Assembly (NCBI GenBank): GCA_022565595.1
Contig: JAIUML010000005.1
Coordinates: 124,001-188,000, forward strand
Direction of reading: 5' to 3'
Source of the DNA: Saccharospirillum sp.
GTDB taxonomy: Bacteria; Pseudomonadota; Gammaproteobacteria; Pseudomonadales; Natronospirillaceae
Length of the DNA: 64,000 nucleotides
How positions within the stretch are numbered: the first letter of the stretch is position 1; each line of letters starts with the position of its first letter. The notes below the pieces were generated by a model, which saw nothing but the letters and a program-made list of their open reading frames with translations, searched no databases and was not told the DNA's origin. The translations under genes were made by a program, and so were the position numbers. Positions 36,531-44,600 of the stretch are shown here, one piece after another.

Positions 36531-38286
36531 TATTCATGATCCAGCGTTTCAGGACCAGGGCTACACGACCCGGGTCTTCTGCGATCAAGCCACGCAAGGC
36601 GTCGATTTGTCGCTCAAAACTTTCAGAGGGCCCTGGCAGATGGTATTCGTCTACCGTGCTCAAGGTTACTTTGTCGTCGGCGATGGCATCTTCATCCACA
36701 TCGAGTGCCGCAAGGGCATCGTCTTCGTCTGTCCGTTCAGACTCTCCCTTGCTGAGCAGGTTTCGTACAGCCGGGCGCAAGATGCCAAACACCAATATTA
36801 GTACGAACAACCCGGCCAATATCTGTTTGGCAATGTCCCAGAACCAGGGTTGGCTGTACCAGAGTTGCTCTTCAAAAGTGGGCGCTTCCCCCAGGAAGCT
36901 GGAATGAACCACGTTAATGCTGTCTCCACGAGCCGGGTCAAAACCGACCGCATCCTGAACCAATATGCGCAGCCGCTGCAAGTCGTCATCGGTCCAGGGT
37001 TGGACTTCAACCTGCCCGGTTTCCGGGTTCATGCGCCGCAGATCATCCACCACCACGGCAACGGTTAATCGACGAACCCGGCCCTGCTGAAATTGAGTGT
37101 AGCTCAAAGTGCGATCAACTTCGAAGTTCCGCGTCGCCTCGCGTCGAGAACTGGTGGGCGGTGCTGCTGGCGCCTCTTCTCCCTCTACTACCTCAGGTGC
37201 TTGAGCCACTCCTGGTGGTTGATTGGTCAAAGCACCCGGAACACCACCCTGCGGATCGCCCACTCGCTGTTCGTCAATGGTTTGCTCACTGCGCAAGGCG
37301 ATCAGATCCGGATTATAGAACTCCTCGGCCTGCTCGACCCGGGTAAAGTCGATGTCCGCGGCGACTTCGGCGCGGAACCGGTTGCCCCCGATGACTGGCG
37401 TAAGAATGGAGTTGACTCGATTCAACAGGCTTTCTTCAACCCGCTGGGTGTACTGGAATTGCCGTGTGGTCAGCTCTTCTTCGGTAGTTTCAGGTTGATC
37501 AGACAGCAAACGGCCACGCTGGTCGACAATCGAAACGTTATCTGGCCGTAACTCAGAGATAGAGGTCGCCACCAGATTGCGGATCGCCTTGACGGTATCC
37601 CGGTTCAGCTCGCCACCGGCCTGCAAATCGAGAAAGACAGACGCACTGGGCTCCCGGCGATCGCGCACAAAGACGGATCGTTCTGGTATCGCCAAATGTA
37701 CCCGAGCACTGCGTACCTGGTTGATCGAAGCGATCGTTCTCGCCAGCTCACCTTCCAGGCTGCGCATGTAGCGCGTGCTTTCCATGAACTGAGACGTTCC
37801 CAGAGGCTGATCCTGATCCAGCAACTCGTAACCGACCGTCTGGTCGTTGGACAGACCGGCACCCGCTACCGCCAGGCGAGCTCGGTGCAAATCACTCTGG
37901 CGCACAAGAATGACACCACTGCCCGGGTCGATATCAAAGTTGATTCGGTTGGTCTGCAAAACGTCGATAATGTCGGCGGCGGCAAAGGTACTGCTGCTGC
38001 TCATCAGCGGGCGGTAACTTTCTTTCTGCGACCACAACACTACACCCAGCCCCAGAGCAATACTGGCAGCCAGTCCAATCAGCAACCCGAACTGACGCAT
38101 CATTGGCAGTCGGTTAAAGCCAGCGACCAATGGATGCACCCGGCCGCTGCTATAGTTGTCCTGCTCAACCATGTCGGCACGTTCCGTGGCGGCCATCGAA
38201 CGACGATCACCCCGTGCTGGCATCGAGTTCTGTTGCGCGTCTGCGCTCAAATCAGAACGCGTAGCGGCGGGTACGTTTTCAGTCAT
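36523..38286 (-). CDS. fliF: Flagellar MS-ring protein FliF
   Basis: The 587-residue protein has two membrane segments (about 67-87 and 480-500) flanking ring-building motifs (TRYMRSLEGELARTIASI, VHLAIPERSVFVRDRREPSA) and a C-terminal FliG-binding tail ending LVLKRWIMNND. It forms the MS ring that seeds the basal body. Length and order are standard. Confidence 0.97.
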   Translation of the reverse strand: MTENVPAATRSDLSADAQQNSMPARGDRRSMAATERADMVEQDNYSSGRVHPLVAGFNRLPMMRQFGLLIGLAASIALGLGVVLWSQKESYRPLMSSSSTFAAADIIDVLQTNRINFDIDPGSGVILVRQSDLHRARLAVAGAGLSNDQTVGYELLDQDQPLGTSQFMESTRYMRSLEGELARTIASINQVRSARVHLAIPERSVFVRDRREPSASVFLDLQAGGELNRDTVKAIRNLVATSISELRPDNVSIVDQRGRLLSDQPETTEEELTTRQFQYTQRVEESLLNRVNSILTPVIGGNRFRAEVAADIDFTRVEQAEEFYNPDLIALRSEQTIDEQRVGDPQGGVPGALTNQPPGVAQAPEVVEGEEAPAAPPTSSRREATRNFEVDRTLSYTQFQQGRVRRLTVAVVVDDLRRMNPETGQVEVQPWTDDDLQRLRILVQDAVGFDPARGDSINVVHSSFLGEAPTFEEQLWYSQPWFWDIAKQILAGLFVLILVFGILRPAVRNLLSKGESERTDEDDALAALDVDEDAIADDKVTLSTVDEYHLPGPSESFERQIDALRGLIAEDPGRVALVLKRWIMNND

Positions 38287-38321
38287 AAGGTGTCCTGTAG
38301 GTCAGCCCTGATCCAACGACT

Positions 38322-38768
38322 TCAGATCGGCATATTCATGATGTCTTTGTAAGCTTCAACCATCTTGTTGCGAACCTGGGTCATGGCCTGAAAAGACACA
38401 CTGGACTTTTGCAAGGCGATCATGACTTCGGGAAGGTCTACCGCCGGATCGCCCATTTCATATCGAGTCGCCAGATTATTGGCGGCCTGCTGATTGTCGT
38501 TAACGGTATCGATGGCCGACTTGAACATGTCGCCAAAGGATGGAACCTCACCGCTTTGCGTTACCGCCTGAGACTCCCCAAGGCCACTGACTGGCCCGAC
38601 ACCTGGCGCCTGGCGCTCTGGTTGGACCTGCTCTCGGGCTTGCTGTACCTGTTGGGCAAAGGCCGACGGACCGGTCTGACGATCTGATTGCACCTGATTC
38701 GGCTGCATCTGCTCGCGTATAGCGCGCATCTGGCCAAGTACATTCTGGATATCCATGCGGTCTGTCAT
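38322..38768 (-). CDS. fliE: Flagellar hook-basal body protein FliE
   Basis: The C-terminal 90 residues ([54 protein letters not shown]) are FliE, the adaptor between the MS ring and rod. The N-terminal 55 residues are Gln-rich and longer than in most homologues. It is the first gene of fliEFGHIJ and has a sigma54 promoter upstream. Confidence 0.95.
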   Translation of the reverse strand: MTDRMDIQNVLGQMRAIREQMQPNQVQSDRQTGPSAFAQQVQQAREQVQPERQAPGVGPVSGLGESQAVTQSGEVPSFGDMFKSAIDTVNDNQQAANNLATRYEMGDPAVDLPEVMIALQKSSVSFQAMTQVRNKMVEAYKDIMNMPI

Positions 38769-38844
38769 GCTGCTCCCCTTTTTGTGACGCTGAGGAAGGT
38801 CACTGCCTGTTCTTTGACGTTGTCGGTGTTATAGAAGGTAGTTA

Positions 38845-38859
38845 GCAAGCCTTGGGCCA
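38845..38859 (-). promoter_or_regulatory. Sigma54 promoter for fliE operon
   Basis: The minus strand reads TGGCCC, AAGGC, TTGC followed by T, with GG and GC ten bases apart. It faces fliE 77 bases away. In Pseudomonas and Vibrio this operon depends on RpoN and a FleR/FlrC-type activator. Confidence 0.8.
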
Positions 38860-38891
38860 GGTTCGATTTTTTGTTCGATTCAACCCTGTCT

Positions 38892-40295
38892 TCAGCGGAT
38901 ACCGGCAATGGCACCATCCACATCCATACCTATTTCGCGCATACGAGCCAACTTGTAGCGCAAGGTTCTGGCTGATATTCCCAGCTTTTCCGCCGCTCTG
39001 TTCTTTCGACCCTGAGTGACACGCAAGGCATTCAGAATCAGTTCAAACTCTTTATGTTTGAGGTCTGTGTGAATGCTGTCACTGTCTTGAGGTTCGATGT
39101 CGATAGGGTCGGCTTCGACCTCGTCAAAACGCACAGGCGCTTGACTGAAACGGTGAGCTTCAAAATCGATCAACTGCTCGCCGTCGAGGCCAAGATCCTG
39201 GGCGGTTACACGGGCGCCACTTTGCAGAATCAACGCCCGCTGTATTGCGTTGTCCAGCTCCCGTATATTGCCGGGCCAATCATGAGATAGAATGCGTTGA
39301 CGCGCAGACTCATCCAGAGAAACAGCCCCCTTATGCATCTTCTGAGCGTGCCTGGCGAGCAAGTGATTGGCCAACGGCAGCAGATCCGCGCGCCGCTGTC
39401 GTAGTGGCTGCCACTGCAACGGAAACACACTCAAGCGATAGAAGAGGTCTTCACGAAAACGACCCGCTTTGACATCGGCAATTAAATCGCGGTTGGTTGT
39501 TGCCAGCACTCGAACATCCAGAGAGATGGTCTTGCGGCCGCCGATGCGCTCCACTTCCCGCTCCTGTAAAACGCGCAACAATTTCGCCTGCAGCCCCAGG
39601 TCCATCTCCGATATTTCATCGAGTAAAAGGGTACCCCCATCGGCTTGCTCAAATTTGCCAGGCTGACTGGCAATAGCACCAGTAAAGGCCCCTTTTTCAT
39701 GCCCAAAGAGGGTGGCCTCAAGCATGTTTTCGGGAATGGCAGCGCAGTTGAGTGCAACGAAGGCACGTTCGGCACGCGGCGAATGCTGATGAATGTATCG
39801 CGCCAGCACCTCTTTGCCTGTGCCGCTTTCACCGCTGATCAGAATGGTACTGTCGGTCACCGCCACTTTGCGTGCCAGCGCCAGTATTTGTTGACTGCCG
39901 ACATCCTGAGCGATCGGTTCGTCCAGAGCAGAGACAGACGGCTGCGGACCATAGCGTTCGATCAACTGAATCAACTGGTCAGGTTCAAAGGGCTTGACCA
40001 GGTAGTCCACTGCACCGGCATGCATGGCAGCGACGGCTTTATCGACCGCGGCATAGGCCGTGACCAGCAAAAAGGGCAACTGAGGGTAATGGGCTCTGAC
40101 ATGCTCAAGCAAGGCGTGTCCATCCATGCCTGGCATGTTGACGTCGCTGACAATGAAATCAACGGCCTGCTCTTTCAGGCGGGCAATGGCGGCTTCTGCG
40201 CAATCGCATTCGATTACCTGATAGTCCGACAGCTTGAGCGTATCACTGACGGCTTCACGCAAGCTGGCATCGTCTTCTACAATCAGGATTTTCAT
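38892..40295 (-). CDS. fleR: Sigma54-dependent flagellar response regulator FleR
   Basis: This 467-residue NtrC-type activator has a receiver domain (KILIVEDDASLREA, Asp51 in IVSDVNMPGMDG), an AAA+ domain (GESGTGKE at 155-162, GAFTGA for sigma54 contact) and a Fis-type helix-turn-helix (GRKNRAAEKLGISARTLRYKL). It activates class III flagellar genes after phosphorylation by FleS. The ATG at 40295 with an AGAGAGG site is preferred over a GTG six codons upstream. Confidence 0.95.
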   Translation of the reverse strand: MKILIVEDDASLREAVSDTLKLSDYQVIECDCAEAAIARLKEQAVDFIVSDVNMPGMDGHALLEHVRAHYPQLPFLLVTAYAAVDKAVAAMHAGAVDYLVKPFEPDQLIQLIERYGPQPSVSALDEPIAQDVGSQQILALARKVAVTDSTILISGESGTGKEVLARYIHQHSPRAERAFVALNCAAIPENMLEATLFGHEKGAFTGAIASQPGKFEQADGGTLLLDEISEMDLGLQAKLLRVLQEREVERIGGRKTISLDVRVLATTNRDLIADVKAGRFREDLFYRLSVFPLQWQPLRQRRADLLPLANHLLARHAQKMHKGAVSLDESARQRILSHDWPGNIRELDNAIQRALILQSGARVTAQDLGLDGEQLIDFEAHRFSQAPVRFDEVEADPIDIEPQDSDSIHTDLKHKEFELILNALRVTQGRKNRAAEKLGISARTLRYKLARMREIGMDVDGAIAGIR

Positions 40296-40309
40296 GGCGT
40301 TTTCCTCTC

Positions 40310-41521
40310 TCACTGAGACGGGGTTCTAATTGGCAGAATCAGGGTAACAACGGTCCCCTGACCGGTCTGACTTTCAATCTGGCAACTGCCGTGATGCGCA
40401 CGGGCAATGGCCATCACCACCGGAATGCCAAGGCCAGTGCCCTGACTTTTGGTGGTAAAAAAGGGTTCCCGTATTTGCTGAAGCGTGGCCTCATCCATGC
40501 CCGGCCCCTCATCGCGAATACGCAGATGCAAGCGCCCTTGTTCCTGGCTGGCGTGAATGCGAATACGAGGGTCGGATGGCATCGCTTCGAAGGCATTCAT
40601 GACCAGATTACAGAGCGCACTGACCAGCGCATCCTTCTGGCATTGAACGTCAACGCCCTGACTGTTGTCATGCCATTCAATGCTGTCGGGGAATTGGCTG
40701 AGTTTGAGCGACAGGTTGTCCTGCATGGCAGCAAACAAATCAGCCACCTTGAGGCGGTGAATCAGTTTGCACTCGCCCTTGACGAACACCAGCATGTCCT
40801 GGACCTGCTGTTCAAGGTGGTGTAACCGGCCGATCAGTTTATCGACAAACTGCTCACGTACAGCCTGACTGACTTTCGGGTTTTTCAGGTTGGAGGCATA
40901 CAGCATGGCGGCCGATAGCGGCGTGCGAATCTGATGTGCCAGAGAAGCGACCATTCGGCCCATGGCGGTTAGGCGCTCATGTCGAGACACCTGAGCCTGG
41001 AGCGCGCGCGTTTCAGTTTGATCGGTCAACAAAATCAACTGGCCAGCATTCTCAAGAGCACAGGTTTCGATACTGACCAGGCGGCCATCCTGCAAGGAGA
41101 TTTCATGACCGTCGTGCTGGCGAGGTTTGAAACTGGCCTGAATGACCTTGACCCAGGGCTGCCCTTCCAGAAGGGGCACAGCCTGAGTCTGCAATAATTT
41201 CTGAGCAGTGGGATTCAGTCGACCAATACGGCCCGAATTATCCACCACCACCACTCCGGCCGGCAGCAGGTTAAGCAAGCTCTCCAGTTGATCCGCCAGT
41301 CGCTCTTTTTCGGACAGTTCGCGCATGCGCTGCTCACTGACCGTCGCCAGCTCACCGCTCAACTCGATGACGCGGCTTTCGAGCATCTGATAACTCTCGG
41401 TCAGTTGCTCAGACACCTGCGAAAAGGTCATGAACGCCTGCTGCAAGTCCGCCAGCGATTGCTCGGAGATTTCTTTCGGCGGGGCTGTTTCTATTATTCT
41501 GTCAAAATTTGGCGCACCCAT
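40310..41521 (-). CDS. fleS: Flagellar sensor histidine kinase FleS
   Basis: This 403-residue soluble kinase has a coiled N-terminus, a PAS domain (about 80-175), a HisKA domain (His196 in VASLAHQIRTPLSAA) and an ATPase domain (NLVMNAFEAMPSD, DEGPGMDEA, GTGLGIPVV). No membrane segment is seen, as in FleS/FlrB. It is cognate to FleR encoded 14 bases downstream, and is transcribed from the sigma54 promoter at 41565-41579. Confidence 0.95.
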   Translation of the reverse strand: MGAPNFDRIIETAPPKEISEQSLADLQQAFMTFSQVSEQLTESYQMLESRVIELSGELATVSEQRMRELSEKERLADQLESLLNLLPAGVVVVDNSGRIGRLNPTAQKLLQTQAVPLLEGQPWVKVIQASFKPRQHDGHEISLQDGRLVSIETCALENAGQLILLTDQTETRALQAQVSRHERLTAMGRMVASLAHQIRTPLSAAMLYASNLKNPKVSQAVREQFVDKLIGRLHHLEQQVQDMLVFVKGECKLIHRLKVADLFAAMQDNLSLKLSQFPDSIEWHDNSQGVDVQCQKDALVSALCNLVMNAFEAMPSDPRIRIHASQEQGRLHLRIRDEGPGMDEATLQQIREPFFTTKSQGTGLGIPVVMAIARAHHGSCQIESQTGQGTVVTLILPIRTPSQ

Positions 41522-41564
41522 TCAGACTCCTGCTGTCCATTTTTTGGCACTTTCAGGAGACTTT

Positions 41565-41579
41565 GCAAGAGGGATGCCA
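41565..41579 (-). promoter_or_regulatory. Sigma54 promoter for fleS-fleR
   Basis: The minus strand reads TGGCAT, CCCTC, TTGC followed by A. Only the last base of the -24 box departs from TGGCAC. It lies 44 bases before fleS. FleQ-driven expression of fleSR is established in Pseudomonas. Confidence 0.82.
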
Positions 41580-41630
41580 GGCCAGGCGGTTGCGGATATT
41601 AAGCTAAGATGGAAGACATTGGTCCGCCCT

Positions 41631-41747
41631 CAGGCCGGGGTTTGTTGATACAGGGACGCCGAAAATACATCCCTGTAGGCTCGACAGCAGCCATCCATGG
41701 CTGCTGTCGCCCTGATACAACAAACCCCGACCCAAGGGCTTGGCCTG
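41631..41747. repeat. Nested inverted-repeat element between fleQ and fleS
   Basis: Perfect arms GGGGTTTGTTG (41637-41647) and CAACAAACCCC (41718-41728) enclose two hairpins: an eight-base stem (TACAGGGA with TCCCTGTA, 41649-41677) and a 13-base stem (CGACAGCAGCCAT with its complement, 41682-41709). CAGGCC at 41631 also pairs with GGCCTG at 41742. Extending the main arms gives 16 matches in 19, like terminal inverted repeats. It could be a fleQ 3' structure, a small RNA element or a MITE/ERIC-like repeat. There is no U-tract. Confidence 0.7.
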
Positions 41748-41786
41748 CAGGTTGATTAATACACTGAGATCAAAAACTGAACGCTT

Positions 41787-43241
41787 TTAACTGACCGGCT
41801 CGCGTTTGGTGATCTGATACTTGCGCATCTTTTCCACCAGGGTGGTACGTCGGATGTGCAGCTTTTCAGCGGCTCTGGCGACCACGCCTTCGGCGTCGTC
41901 CAGTGCCTGTTGGATCAGGCTTTTTTCAAGGTCAGTGAGGTATTCTTTCAAATCAATGCCATTGACCGGCAACAAGGCCGTATTTTCCTGAAACAGATGC
42001 GCTGCCGAATCGTTGTGTGGCAGATTGATGGGCTCATTGAGATTGAGCGATTCATCGCCCTCTTCAATATGACAGTACTTCGCCGGCAATTCTTGCACAC
42101 CAACGACACCATAAGGATGCATGATCGCCAGGCGCTCCACGAGATTTGCCATCTCACGGACATTTCCGGGCCAGTCGTGACGGACCAGTGACATGATGGC
42201 CGAGGAGTTGAAACGTATCGAGCCACGCTTTTCGTTCTCGAGGCGCGCAATGAGTTCATTCAACAATATGGGAATGTCCTCCGAGCGCTCACGCAATGGC
42301 GGCATCTCGATCGGGAAGACGTTCAGCCGGTAGTAGAGATCTTCCCGGAAGCTGCCCTCTTCGATCATCTGCTCAAGATTGCGGTGAGTCGCAGCAATCA
42401 CGCGAATATCCGCCGTGTAGGTTCGAGAGCCACCGACTCGCTCGAAGGTTCGCTCCTGCAGCACACGCAGCAACTTGACCTGCATCGGCAACGGCAGGTC
42501 ACCGATCTCGTCCAGAAAGAGGGTGCCACCTTCAGCCATCTCGAAGCGACCCGCGCGCGCTGTTATAGCACCTGTGAAGGCACCCTTTTCATGGCCAAAG
42601 AGTTCGCTTTCAATCAGATCAGCAGGAATAGCGCCGCAGTTCACGGGCACAAAGGGCTTGTGCCTGCGGTGCGAGTTGTAATGCAGATTACGGGCAACCA
42701 CCTCCTTCCCGGTACCACTTTCGCCCTGAATCAGCACCGTGACCTCTTTGTCCGCGACCTGAGTCATCATTTCGCGAACCTGCTGCACGCCTCGGCTACT
42801 GCCAACCAGAGATCGGAACAGGTTGACCTCGCGACGCTGGCCTCGGCCTCGTGTCAGGTCATACTGCTCCCGATACATCTGGGCACGATGCAGGGTATCG
42901 AGCAGCTTGTTGTAACTGGGTTTCTTGACTTTGGAGATGATCTGCCGGCGCAGGCTCTCTTCCAGCAGCTCGGCCTCAGGGTGATCAAAGGTCAGGATAA
43001 TGGGCAAGCCTTCGTCCCAATCGACTATGGCTTGAACCATACGCGCCAGTGATTGGTTGCTGTTTCCCAGCATGACAGCCACAAGCTCTCCAGAATGCTC
43101 GACTTCCGCTTCTGCCTGTTGGCGCCAATCTTCACTGCTGACACAAACGCTGGCTTCTCCCAGAAAATTAAAAATTACGTTGTAGTCTCTTCGACGTTGG
43201 GCGTCATCGTCGATCAGGAGAAGTTTTATTTCGCGCCACAT
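41787..43241 (-). CDS. fleQ: Flagellar master regulator FleQ
   Basis: This 484-residue enhancer-binding protein has a FleQ-type degenerate receiver domain (LLLIDDDAQ but no phospho-Asp in VAVMLGNSN), an AAA+ domain (GESGTGKE at 173-180, GAFTGA at 220-225, LDEIGDLPL) and a Fis-type DNA-binding domain ([15 protein letters not shown]). FleQ activates class II flagellar genes with sigma54, is blocked by FleN and, in Pseudomonas, binds c-di-GMP. The ATG at 43241 follows an AAGGA site by nine bases. Confidence 0.96.
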   Translation of the reverse strand: MWREIKLLLIDDDAQRRRDYNVIFNFLGEASVCVSSEDWRQQAEAEVEHSGELVAVMLGNSNQSLARMVQAIVDWDEGLPIILTFDHPEAELLEESLRRQIISKVKKPSYNKLLDTLHRAQMYREQYDLTRGRGQRREVNLFRSLVGSSRGVQQVREMMTQVADKEVTVLIQGESGTGKEVVARNLHYNSHRRHKPFVPVNCGAIPADLIESELFGHEKGAFTGAITARAGRFEMAEGGTLFLDEIGDLPLPMQVKLLRVLQERTFERVGGSRTYTADIRVIAATHRNLEQMIEEGSFREDLYYRLNVFPIEMPPLRERSEDIPILLNELIARLENEKRGSIRFNSSAIMSLVRHDWPGNVREMANLVERLAIMHPYGVVGVQELPAKYCHIEEGDESLNLNEPINLPHNDSAAHLFQENTALLPVNGIDLKEYLTDLEKSLIQQALDDAEGVVARAAEKLHIRRTTLVEKMRKYQITKREPVS

Positions 43242-43563
43242 TCAGAACATTCCTTAACAATAGAACGGCTCAGTTGTCATACTTTCCCAAGTCAAACGTC
43301 ATCTTATTGACTGTCTATAAACAGTAAAGACGCTATTCCTCCGACTGTCAATCCAATGACTGCAACAACGACAACCCGCTCATGCGGAAAAAATACCCAA
43401 AAGAATCAGGGATTTACCCATTCCTCGCCATGATAACGCAATCATTTTCGTGATGACAGACACACTTTTTAACAAAGAGTGTTGACTTTTAGAGGTGCAG
43501 AAACCGAAAACCCATTGGATCATTGCCCTGCATAGAGGTGTGGCCTTATGGACAGACGCATAG
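43242..43563. other. fliT-fleQ intergenic region
   Basis: This 322-base AT-rich stretch contains no convincing gene; an 82-codon open frame across it overlaps fliT and has no coding character. It holds the sigma70-like promoter at 43323-43351. An imperfect stem (ACACTCTTT with AAAAAGTGT, about 43467-43488) could end the fliST transcript but has no U-tract. Confidence 0.65.
43323..43351 (-). promoter_or_regulatory. Sigma70-type promoter for fleQ
   Basis: The minus strand has a perfect -35 box TTGACA, 17 bases, then TTTACT (four of six against TATAAT). The predicted start is about 75 bases before fleQ. Housekeeping transcription of fleQ agrees with its place at the top of the hierarchy in Pseudomonas. 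Confidence 0.6.
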
Positions 43564-43875
43564 TCAGCCAGTGATCGCCCAACGTTTCTGGTGCAATCGT
43601 GCCGCTTCAGCGGCCTTGTTGTCTTCAAGTCTGGCGATTTCCTGAATCACCGACAAATAGAGCTCCAACAACTGTTTCAGATACCGCTCCAAGCGAGGGC
43701 TCTTGAGCTGGCCATCGGCCAGCTCCTGGTTGATGGCTTGCAGGAAGGAATTGACGGCATCATCCCATTGCTCCAGCTCTTTCAAACTGTGCATGGATTG
43801 CAATTGAAACCCGCTATCGATCAAAACCCTTGCCTGACGGGTCAATTTCGCTTCGAGCATGCTGTTATCCTGCAT
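43564..43875 (-). CDS. FliT-like flagellar chaperone (probable)
   Basis: This 103-residue helical protein follows fliS, overlapping its stop by 11 bases, where fliT or an equivalent small chaperone is expected. The ATG at 43873-43875 has an AAGGG site. The sequence (VLIDSGFQLQSMHSLKELEQ, LKQLLELYLSVIQEIARLE) has no catalytic motif. FliT binds FliD and export factors; orthology here is inferred from position, size and helicity only. Confidence 0.6.
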   Translation of the reverse strand: MQDNSMLEAKLTRQARVLIDSGFQLQSMHSLKELEQWDDAVNSFLQAINQELADGQLKSPRLERYLKQLLELYLSVIQEIARLEDNKAAEAARLHQKRWAITG

Positions 43876-44278
43876 CACGTGGCCCTTTTGCGCTACCCAG
43901 CGCCTCCTCTCTGATTTGATCCCAGGCGCTCTTGATTTGCACAAGCAGACCACTGACTTCATCCAGAGCGACTAGATCATTGCGCGCATTGGCCTCGAAC
44001 AGACGGCGAATCATGTAGTCATAAAGGCGCTCAAGATTCAGCGCAACATCGCCAGTATCGGTATTCAGGCTGTCCTGAAGGCCACCGATGATATCGATGG
44101 CAGAGTTAATCATGTCACTTTTGCGGTCGTATTCCTTCCGCTCCATATGGCCTTTGGCGGTTGAAATCCGGGCGAGTGCGCCTTCAAACAACAGTTGTAT
44201 TAATCGATGGGGGTCGGCGTCCATTATGGACGTTTCCGTACTGACCGACTGGTACTGCTTGATCCCCTGTGCGTACAT
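43865..44278 (-). CDS. fliS: Flagellin chaperone FliS
   Basis: This 137-residue protein has the FliS start MYAQGIKQYQSVSTETSI and motifs LIQLLFEGALARISTAKGHM and NLERLYDYMIRRLFEAN. FliS keeps flagellin unpolymerised before export. The ATG at 44278 has a GAGG ribosome site; the frame 12 codons longer is unlikely. The usual upstream neighbours fliC and fliD are absent, replaced by a divergent methyltransferase gene. Confidence 0.95.
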   Translation of the reverse strand: MYAQGIKQYQSVSTETSIMDADPHRLIQLLFEGALARISTAKGHMERKEYDRKSDMINSAIDIIGGLQDSLNTDTGDVALNLERLYDYMIRRLFEANARNDLVALDEVSGLLVQIKSAWDQIREEALGSAKGPRDAG

Positions 44279-44600
44279 GGACTCACCTCTTTGACCGCTT
44301 GATGATGATTTCATTGCCGCCTCCCGGGATTCACCTGCCCAATTGAACAGTTACCCGAACAGCATAATCCAGTTAACGGCCCCCTGCCGAAAATATTGAG
44401 CGTAAATTTGCTTAAACAGCTATTACATAGTTAGCCCCGCCTTTCATACCAATACTGATTATTGGCACTCACCTTGCAGAACCCTGATATGAGAGCCAAC
44501 AGCAGCCGGAAACCGGCAAGAAGCGGCATGACCTTGCCGTTACTGTGGCAAAACGACGGGCGAGATGGCGTCCCGAAAACGATGACCAAGCGGGTGCAAT
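44279..44600. other. Divergent intergenic region between fliS and the TPR-methyltransferase
   Basis: This 322-base region separates two divergent genes. It holds a sigma54 promoter facing right (44463-44477). For the leftward fliS transcript I see only a weak sigma70-like pair (TTGGTA, 17 bases, TATGTA near 44425-44453). No gene is supported inside it. Confidence 0.6.
44463..44477 (+). promoter_or_regulatory. Consensus sigma54 promoter for the TPR-methyltransferase
   Basis: The plus strand reads TGGCAC, TCACC, TTGC followed by A, an exact match to TGGCAC-N5-TTGC(A/T) and the best sigma54 site found in the window. The predicted transcript starts near 44489, leaving a leader of about 110 bases before the gene. 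Confidence 0.88.

Noticed and set aside
43380-43628. 82-codon minus-strand open frame between fleQ and fliT
   Set aside because: It overlaps the fliT-like gene in another frame, covers the AT-rich fleQ promoter region, and its sequence shows no family features.
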